A model generated the notes under the pieces. The model worked only from the letters and a program-made list of their open reading frames with translations. It was not told where the DNA came from and did no database searches. 64,000 bases of DNA from positions 39,638 to 103,637 of the forward strand of contig CACYXR010000018.1 of assembly GCA_902778455.1 (NCBI GenBank), in the 5' to 3' direction. Within the stretch, counting starts at the first letter, position 1; the number at the start of each line of letters is the position of its first letter. Source of the stretch: an uncultured Selenomonadaceae bacterium (GTDB lineage: Bacteria > Bacillota > Negativicutes > Selenomonadales > Selenomonadaceae). A program made the translations under genes and the position numbers. This document shows, piece by piece, positions 58,746 through 64,000 of this stretch.

Positions 58746-60128
58746 TTACTTCAGTACCGCCACAAAAAGCATCATCAGCACGCAGGCTCCCCATGCATAG
58801 GGCAGGATGCGTTTCATCACGTTTGTGGCGTCCACGCCCGCAAATCCTGCCAGCCATGTATTGTGTGAATTGGTAGGATCGGCTATGGCCTGGAGATACC
58901 CGACCCCCGAAAACATTCCGAAAAGAGCCGTGGCGGGAAGGAAATTGAGGCTGGTCAGAATAGCGGCAATCCCCGTGCCCATGCCGTACATATTGAAAGG
59001 ACCGCGATAAAGGGCCGCCGGCGCCAGAAGGGTGAACAGCAGGAGCACCCCATAGAAGGAGTCCGGCATCACCGCCACAAAAAGGGGATTCAGAATATCA
59101 GTCGCCGCTTTCTGCATGGTGGCAGTCACCAGCATGCCGATCCCCATGAACAGGAATATAACGCCTGCCACATCCTTGATACCGTCAACGATGGAACCGG
59201 TAAAAAGGTTGATGGCCTGAGAGGGGCGCACCAGCAAAGCGGCATAAAAAGACGCCAATACGAAGCCAAGGACAGCAGCGGCAATGGGGTCTACCTTTCC
59301 TTCTGCCGCACTTCCCAGCCCCACGGTGAAGTTCAGGACGCCAATCACTGCCAAAGGCAGTATCGGCGTTATAAGAGCGGCCCCGGGCAGCGTCTCCTTC
59401 TTTTTGATAAGCGTGGATTTCTTCTGCGAGAAAAGGTTCCCCAGAACGCTGACCAAGCTTCCGGGCACGGACAAAATGGCGAGGATGAAACTTTTCGCCA
59501 GGGCAAAAGCCGAGGTTCCGGCGTTGTTGCCTCGGGGAATGTTGATCAAGATGTAAGCGCAGGTTGTGATAACAGACACAATGGCGCCCGGCACCAGATA
59601 GCGAAGCACGGCCTCCGCCCCGAAGATGCCGATGCCGGTGGCCGCGCCCGCAAAATTCAGCGCACTCCCCGTAAGCATGCCCAAAAGGATCAGGATAACC
59701 GCGTCCATGGCGGCAATTCCCGCGCCGGTCATAATGGGAATGGCGATGGAACCGATCATGATAATGGCGCCGAGGCCGCTCATGCCAAGGAAGATGAAAG
59801 CGGTTGCCGCCGTCATCAGGCTGGCGATGGCAATGGGCTGATCGCCGGAAAGTTCCGCCGCCTTTTTGATGATTGCGTCTGAAATACCGGTCTTCTGGAT
59901 GACCCGGGCGAACATGGAGCCAAAGACGACCAGCACAATGGGAGCGCTCAGGCGAAAGGACCCTTTCACCATGATCTCACCGAGCCAGTCAAAGAAGGGC
60001 ACGCCTGAAATAAAGGCAATCCACCCCGCCATCATGGGCAGCGCCAAAAGTGTCGGCAAAACTCTCGCCACCATGAGGGCGGCAAAGAGAACGAATCCGC
60101 CGAGAAGCAAGATACCTGATAACGTCAA
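58746..60128 (-). CDS. GntP/citrate-type multi-pass transporter
   Basis: 460 residues if started at TTG 60128, seven bases behind AGGAGG (about 60141-60136); the longer frame to 60155 would run through that ribosome site. About 12 hydrophobic segments. APIVLVVFGSMFARVIQKTG, IFLGMSGLGAIIMIGSIAIP, GNLFSQKKSTLIKKKE (cytosolic loop) and LAPAALYRGPFNMYGMGTGI are visible. Overall architecture is of the ion-transporter superfamily (gluconate, citrate, Na+/H+ exchangers). Substrate unknown, but coupling (20 bases) to the HyuA-type gene suggests it imports that enzyme's substrate. Confidence 0.75.
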   Translation of the reverse strand: MTLSGILLLGGFVLFAALMVARVLPTLLALPMMAGWIAFISGVPFFDWLGEIMVKGSFRLSAPIVLVVFGSMFARVIQKTGISDAIIKKAAELSGDQPIAIASLMTAATAFIFLGMSGLGAIIMIGSIAIPIMTGAGIAAMDAVILILLGMLTGSALNFAGAATGIGIFGAEAVLRYLVPGAIVSVITTCAYILINIPRGNNAGTSAFALAKSFILAILSVPGSLVSVLGNLFSQKKSTLIKKKETLPGAALITPILPLAVIGVLNFTVGLGSAAEGKVDPIAAAVLGFVLASFYAALLVRPSQAINLFTGSIVDGIKDVAGVIFLFMGIGMLVTATMQKAATDILNPLFVAVMPDSFYGVLLLFTLLAPAALYRGPFNMYGMGTGIAAILTSLNFLPATALFGMFSGVGYLQAIADPTNSHNTWLAGFAGVDATNVMKRILPYAWGACVLMMLFVAVLK

Positions 60129-60373
60129 TCTGATTACCTCCTTGTTTTTTACCAAACTTTTCTCAGCATGACAGACGCCGTGACGTCTCTGTCATGGCTG
60201 CCTTTTTGCAGCCGGATATCCCCTCCGAGTATCCAGCCATGTGCAAATTCATTCTCTCCGCCGATGCCGAACCTAATGTGCCTGTAATTTCTGCGCCGTC
60301 TTTTATGGTTATTGTGTCAACAATGGCCGTTGAATCAATGTAGATTGCTTAGATTATACATAAGAAACTTTCG

Positions 60374-60722
60374 CTATTGTTTCGCCATACCGACTATGGC
60401 TCTGAAATATTCGATAGAACTGTCATCCAGCCCCCGGACAACAGCAATTTCCGGATGGTATTGAATCCCCAACACGAAAGTCTTGTCCGGTCTTTCCACC
60501 GCTTCAATGACGCCGATTCCGGCGGTAACCGTCACCCCTGTTATTTTCAGGCGGGTTCCTTCTACGCTTCCCACCATCTGATTATGCCAGCTTGGGACAC
60601 GCCGAACGGTTGCCGCCCCTGCTATGCGATACAGGATAGAGTTTTTCTCCGTCACATCCACATCATGAAACGCAAAATCCCTGTACGAGCCTGGCTTCTT
60701 CGGCTCATTCCTGTGCTCATAC
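60374..60722 (-). pseudogene. Class I glutamine amidotransferase-like (peptidase C26) C-terminal remnant
   Basis: The frame begins near 60722 after a stop (YEHRNEPKKPGSYRDFAFHD) and continues VDVTEKNSILYRIAG, VRRVPSWHNQMVG, TAGIGVIEAVERPDKTFVLG and IQYHPEIAV. This is the end of PuuD/YvdE-type gamma-glutamyl hydrolases, with the catalytic HPE present but the nucleophile Cys half missing. Not functional as it stands. Confidence 0.8.
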
Positions 60723-60796
60723 TACTCTTAAATGATTCGCTGTTAACCGCACAATTCCTGCACAGATCCTTAGACCGAGAATTCTAAAACGACATA

Positions 60797-60838
60797 CGAA
60801 AACAAAACAGCCGTAGAATTTGAAACTCCACGGCTGTT
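60797..60838 (-). terminator. Terminator of the MTA/SAH nucleosidase gene
   Basis: Minus strand ACAGCCGT-N15-ACGGCTGT followed by TTTGTTTTC. Confidence 0.75.
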
Positions 60839-60910
60839 GCGTAATGTACTGTGATAAATTGGGGTTTACCGCAGAATCCTCAATAGCGCGATTCCGGAGG
60901 GATACTTTTA

Positions 60911-61726
60911 TCACCGTTGCTCCTGCCAATGCTCCAACATAAATTGAATCAGCGTGGAAGAATTTTTCGACGCGTTTTTCTCAAATTCCGCGAATTCTAT
61001 GTGGCTGCTGTCGTCGGCCTTGTCTGAGATTGCCCGCAAAATAACGAAGGGAATTGCATTGAGGCAGCACACCTGGGCAATGGAGCCGCCTTCCATCTCC
61101 GCGCAATCTCCGGCAAATTCTGCAACGATCCGATCTTTTTCCTTGTGGGAGGCAATAAACTGGTCGCCGGAGCAGATTCTTCCTTCCACGGCGGCAATCC
61201 CCGGCAATGTCTCCCGGATCGCTTGCATCGCCCTTTGCCGCAGTTCCTTATCCGCCGCAAAGGCGACCTTGCCCGTATAAGGAATCTCCCCTTTGGGGAA
61301 GCCGATCGCCGTCACGTCGAAATCATGCTGCACGGCGTCCACCGCAACCACGATATCGCCGATATCCAATCGAGGGTTCAGCGAGCCGGCCACGCCGGTA
61401 TTGATGATATGCGTCACCGCAAATGCATCAATGAGGATCTGGGCGCAAATACCCGCATTTACCTTGCCCATGCCGCATTGGACGATAACGGCGTCCATGG
61501 CCCCTATCCTTCCCTCATGGAATGCCATTCCCGCTTTTTCCACGCGCCGCTTGAGCCGCATCGCTTTCTTCAGATTTGCGACTTCCGATTCCATCGCGCC
61601 AATGACGCCGACCTTTGCCTTTCTTGTTTCCTGCGCCGCTGCCATCCCCGTTCCCATAAAGAACGAGCTGCCCCAAATGCCGGCCATCCCCAAAGCCGAC
61701 AGCCGCAAAAACTCCCTGCGATTCAT
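60911..61726 (-). CDS. Tat-exported 5'-methylthioadenosine/S-adenosylhomocysteine nucleosidase
   Basis: 271 residues. The first ~32 form a twin-arginine signal: MNRREFLRLSALGMAGIWGS...MAAAQ. The nucleosidase domain follows: KVGVIGAMESEVANLKKAMR (catalytic Glu-rich start of MTAN), VIVQCGMGKVNAGICAQILI, HIINTGVAGSLNP, AEMEGGSIAQVCCLNAIPFV (MEGG with the nucleoside-binding Glu) and LRAISDKADDSS (catalytic Asp). Pfs/MTAN is normally cytosolic and recycles MTA and SAH. An exported form would act on extracytoplasmic nucleosides. GGGAGG upstream; own terminator. Confidence 0.92.
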   Translation of the reverse strand: MNRREFLRLSALGMAGIWGSSFFMGTGMAAAQETRKAKVGVIGAMESEVANLKKAMRLKRRVEKAGMAFHEGRIGAMDAVIVQCGMGKVNAGICAQILIDAFAVTHIINTGVAGSLNPRLDIGDIVVAVDAVQHDFDVTAIGFPKGEIPYTGKVAFAADKELRQRAMQAIRETLPGIAAVEGRICSGDQFIASHKEKDRIVAEFAGDCAEMEGGSIAQVCCLNAIPFVILRAISDKADDSSHIEFAEFEKNASKNSSTLIQFMLEHWQEQR

Positions 61727-61849
61727 ACATTCGCCTCCCTATGCATTCTCGGTTTCCCCTGCTGTTTCCATGTCATTTTATTCTCCGCAAAGCCTCGATT
61801 TTCCTTCCGGCATAAAAATTCGCAAAGAATATCATCGTAATCTTTGGCA

Positions 61850-62105
61850 AGGAACAACCGACGATCACAGTCACCTGCTTCCTGCCGGACACGAAAAAAA
61901 CCGGAGCCGCAATGCAACGCTCTCCGGCGATATGAATATGCTTGACGGGATAGAACGTGATATAATCAAGACAGACAGGACGAAGATTCCCATCGAGGAT
62001 GCGATATATCACGGCTGCCCAGGAATGCGGTTTCCACGCCGTGCTGTTTGCACGCTGCGAAAAATCGTATCCGGCGATCATGGAAGCAATACACGAAAAA
62101 GATAA
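61850..62105 (+). pseudogene. SOS cassette copy C: fused yolD and HAD remnants
   Basis: 61850-62012 is a yolD piece (EQPTITVTCFLPDTKK at the start, RTKIPIEDAIYH at the end, with small deletions). 62021-62105 matches the 3' end of the HAD phosphatase of copy B (ECGFHAVLF...YPAIMEAI). The order yolD-HAD-yedK is kept, but most of both genes is deleted. Confidence 0.8.
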
Positions 62106-62120
62106 CGGAGAAGAAACCTT

Positions 62121-62693
62121 ATGTGCGGAAGATATAACGCAGACGATAAAGTAAACGACTGGATCGTAAAATATTGCAGTCTCCCATCCGATCATATCCT
62201 GCGTGTGGGCGATATTCGTCCGGGGGAACGCACCCCTGTTATCGTCGCAGGAAAAACCCAACCGCTCGTCGTACCAATGACATGGGGCATACAAGGCAAC
62301 GGCAGTCTCATCATCAACGCCCGGAAAGAAACGTTATGGGAAAAGCCAACCTTCCGAAACTTGATTCAACATCGGCGTTGCCTGTTGCCCGCTTCCTGCT
62401 TTTACGAATGGGACAGCAGCAAACACAAAGCCACGCTTTGCAGCAAGGATGGCACTATGCTGTTTCTGGCCGGCGTTTATCAGGCAGACCCGGACGGTGG
62501 ACGCTTCGTTATCATCACCGCGCCCGCCGACGAAATCGTGAAGCCGATCCACGACAGGATGCCCGTGCGGATTCCCGAGGCGTTGATTGACGAATGGCTC
62601 TCCAATCCGGTACGAACGCGGGAGATTTTGGATATGGCAGGTACGCCGCTTCGTCGAGAGCAAGCCGTGGAACAGATGACTCTGTGGGACTGA
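62121..62693 (+). CDS. yedK: SOS-response-associated peptidase / HMCES-like protein YedK (SRAP)
   Basis: 190 residues starting MCGRYNADDKVNDWIVKYCS. After Met removal Cys2 forms the thiazolidine with abasic sites. Further SRAP residues: VVPMTWGIQGNGSLIINARK with the conserved Asn-Ala-Arg, LLPASCFYEWDSSKHK (Glu) and PIHDRMPVRIPEALIDEWL (His). Protects abasic sites in single-stranded DNA by covalent crosslink. This is the only intact yedK in the window; copies A and B keep only its 3' and 5' ends. Followed by the small membrane protein gene. Confidence 0.93.
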   Translation: MCGRYNADDKVNDWIVKYCSLPSDHILRVGDIRPGERTPVIVAGKTQPLVVPMTWGIQGNGSLIINARKETLWEKPTFRNLIQHRRCLLPASCFYEWDSSKHKATLCSKDGTMLFLAGVYQADPDGGRFVIITAPADEIVKPIHDRMPVRIPEALIDEWLSNPVRTREILDMAGTPLRREQAVEQMTLWD

Positions 62694-62764
62694 TGTGCAT
62701 CACAGAAGACATCGCAAAATAGAGTCTCATCGCAATATGCGTTTAGAGGAAAGGGGCACGGAGA

Positions 62765-63052
62765 ATGGAACCGAACCGATACTGGTTCTTGTATTTCGGC
62801 TTGCTGTTTGTTTTCTTGGGCAGCAAGGTCGGGCAAGCGTTCCGCTTATGGGTATCCGGCATTCTCCGCGCCTTTCTTTACGCAGCGCTGGCGTTGGCCG
62901 CGGCTGCCGCAGCCAAGCTTTTGTGGGAAGTGAGTTTCTTGCTCCTGAAATTCGCAAACGCGCACAAGCAGCGTGCATCCGCCAGGACCAGGCCAAAACC
63001 GCGAGAGCCCCGAGAAAAAACAACGGAAACGGCAAAAGGAAATCCCCCATGA
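62765..63052 (+). CDS. SOS cassette copy C: small membrane protein
   Basis: 95 residues starting MEPNRYWFLYFGLLFVFLGS, with GGAG five bases upstream. Two hydrophobic segments (FLYFGLLFVFLGSKVGQAF; AFLYAALALAAAAAAKLLWE) then a basic tail (RASARTRPKPREPREK). Close paralogue of 37660-37935. No known domain. Present after yedK in two of three cassette copies, so the association is not accidental. Confidence 0.65.
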   Translation: MEPNRYWFLYFGLLFVFLGSKVGQAFRLWVSGILRAFLYAALALAAAAAAKLLWEVSFLLLKFANAHKQRASARTRPKPREPREKTTETAKGNPP

Positions 63053-63084
63053 CGGCAATGAATACGCCCCATGGGGGATTTTCC
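63038..63084. terminator. Bidirectional terminator
   Basis: GGAAATCCCCCAT-N20-ATGGGGGATTTTCC between the convergent small membrane and TPR genes. Confidence 0.85.
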
Positions 63085-63087
63085 CTT

Positions 63088-63762
63088 TTAGTTTCCCTGC
63101 TTGCGCTTCATGACATCACGAAGTTCACGCGCAGCAATATTGTACTCATCTTTTCCGCTTTCGATTACATATTGGTAATCTGCAATTGCCTTGTCATACG
63201 CATGCATGCCTGTGTAAGCACGCGCACGCCTTATGTAAGCGTCATAATATTGGGGATACAAGTTTATCGCGTTCGTAAAGCAATCTGCCGATTTAGGGTA
63301 ATCCTTGTCATCAAAATAAAGCTTTGTGCCTTTGTCAAAGAAGGTTTTTGCTTCCCTGGCCCTTATGTCTGCGTCGGAAAGGCTTATGAACGGGCTGTAT
63401 TGCTCGCAGATATCAAATATCGAAACAATGCTGCCATTATCATGCGTGCCGATTGAAATGTATGCTTCGTGTGCGGATGTTTTTACATAGGAACACCATA
63501 AACCGTCCTTTTGACGGAACTCATAGTTTTGCACGGAGATTTGGTTTTTCGATATGTCCCCGACGTGCTTTACGTCCACGGTGAACCTGCTGTCATCCCC
63601 CTGGATGCTGTCCGTCACTACATAATCATTTACGAGGACATTCCCCCACTCTCCTGTCACCTTGTCGGAAGATGCCCACACATCCTCAGCGTATGTCTCC
63701 GGCATACCGCAGAACATGACGGCGATTGAAAGCGCAACGGAAGCCGCCAGCTTTCTATGCAT
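63088..63762 (-). CDS. Exported TPR protein
   Basis: 224 residues from ATG at 63762 (GGTGGGGG upstream). Signal peptide MHRKLAASVALSIAVMFCGM...YAE. A ~115-residue beta-type N-terminal part (VNDYVVTDSIQGDDSRFTVD, SVQNYEFRQKDGLWCSYVKT) resembles surface-stress or surface-entry sensor modules only in general. The C-terminal ~90 residues hold two tetratricopeptide repeats (AKTFFDKGTKLYFDDKDYPK; DAYIRRARAYTGMHAYDKAI). Likely a periplasmic scaffold; no known partner nearby. Confidence 0.8.
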   Translation of the reverse strand: MHRKLAASVALSIAVMFCGMPETYAEDVWASSDKVTGEWGNVLVNDYVVTDSIQGDDSRFTVDVKHVGDISKNQISVQNYEFRQKDGLWCSYVKTSAHEAYISIGTHDNGSIVSIFDICEQYSPFISLSDADIRAREAKTFFDKGTKLYFDDKDYPKSADCFTNAINLYPQYYDAYIRRARAYTGMHAYDKAIADYQYVIESGKDEYNIAARELRDVMKRKQGN

Positions 63763-63846
63763 AGAACCCCCACCTTTCCTTGTTATCGATGCCTTCACGC
63801 GGGAAAGACTGCCATCCATATCCATCGCCCCTTCCTTGTGTACCCC

Positions 63847-64000
63847 TAAGGAACCACTGAATAAGTCCCTCCGCGAAACAGTCCACTGGACTATTTCGCT
63901 ACCGGGTCTTTTTCCGACTGTCGTTGTCAAATCCCTCTCGACGTAGCGATGCTACGCCTTCGAGGGCTTTTCCTAGACAGTCGAAAAAATCCCTCGACAG
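63847..64000. mobile_element. MITE-like element, cut by window edge
   Basis: Left end TAAGGAACCACTGAATAAG is identical to that of 15514-15650. Contains GAAACAGTCCACTGGACT and the core GACGTAGCGATGCTACG. The right end is outside the window. Confidence 0.7.

Noticed and set aside
1..64000. CRISPR array, rRNA, tRNA or prophage structural genes
   Set aside because: No regularly spaced repeats, rRNA segments, tRNA cloverleaf-like sequences or capsid/tail genes were recognised. Only integrase and excisionase remnants exist.

Overview
The window looks like a chromosomal segment of a flagellated Negativicute, most likely Selenomonas-like. This rests on gene order and protein style, not on a database search. 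The left third keeps the Firmicute order dprA-topA-trmFO-hslV-hslU-codY followed by flgB-flgC-fliE-fliF-fliG-fliH-fliI-fliJ-(lytic transglycosylase)-(MotE-like)-fliK-flgD-(flagellar operon protein)-flgE, all on the minus strand. Two perfect 16-bp ParB sites (parS) lie between codY and hslU. No rRNA, tRNA or CRISPR array was recognised.

Layout. 1-12.3 kb: flagellar hook/basal-body/export operon, cut by the left window edge inside flgE. 12.3-21.5 kb: codY, hslUV, trmFO, topA, dprA, folB and a stand-alone domain that normally sits at the N terminus of dihydropteroate synthase. xerC, expected between trmFO and hslV, is missing and a small inverted-repeat element lies there. 21.7-24.1 kb: membrane diguanylate cyclase and a low-molecular-weight phosphatase. 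24.4-27.5 kb: integrase debris, then a biotin locus (ECF-type S-component-like protein and a BioW-BioF fusion), each unit preceded by a similar 34-bp BirA-like operator. 27.7-32.3 kb: small secreted peptide, metallo-hydrolase, flavodoxin, alpha/beta hydrolase and gene fragments. 32.3-35.8 kb: nitrosative-stress module (hcp, Crp/Fnr regulator, hemerythrin-like protein) with a Crp/Fnr-type palindrome centred at about -41.5 of the hcp promoter.

35.9-63.1 kb is accessory and heavily rearranged. A cassette with reconstructed order umuC - yolD - HAD phosphatase - yedK/HMCES - small membrane protein occurs three times, each copy decayed differently. The most complete copy (40-42.6 kb) is cut inside yedK by the 5' end of a group IIC-like intron that sits directly behind the terminator of an orphan Nif11-type RiPP precursor gene. 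Further right are a DUF4127 protein with a secreted partner, a translationally coupled MATE-HATPase fusion plus ATP-grasp ligase (candidate small-molecule synthesis/export pair), a secreted C39-like peptidase, an LD-carboxypeptidase/amidase pair, a PTS-nanE sugar pair, a HyuA-type protein with a carboxylate-type transporter, a Tat-exported MTA/SAH nucleosidase and a TPR protein.

Recurring small elements include a family of near-identical terminator hairpins, inverted-repeat (MITE-like) elements of 140-160 bp, palindromic repeats in the flagellar operon gaps, and three copies of the 3' end of a Gly/Tyr/Cys-rich secreted-peptide gene. Together with integrase, excisionase, toxin and cupin fragments they mark 24-63 kb as a recombination-prone region.
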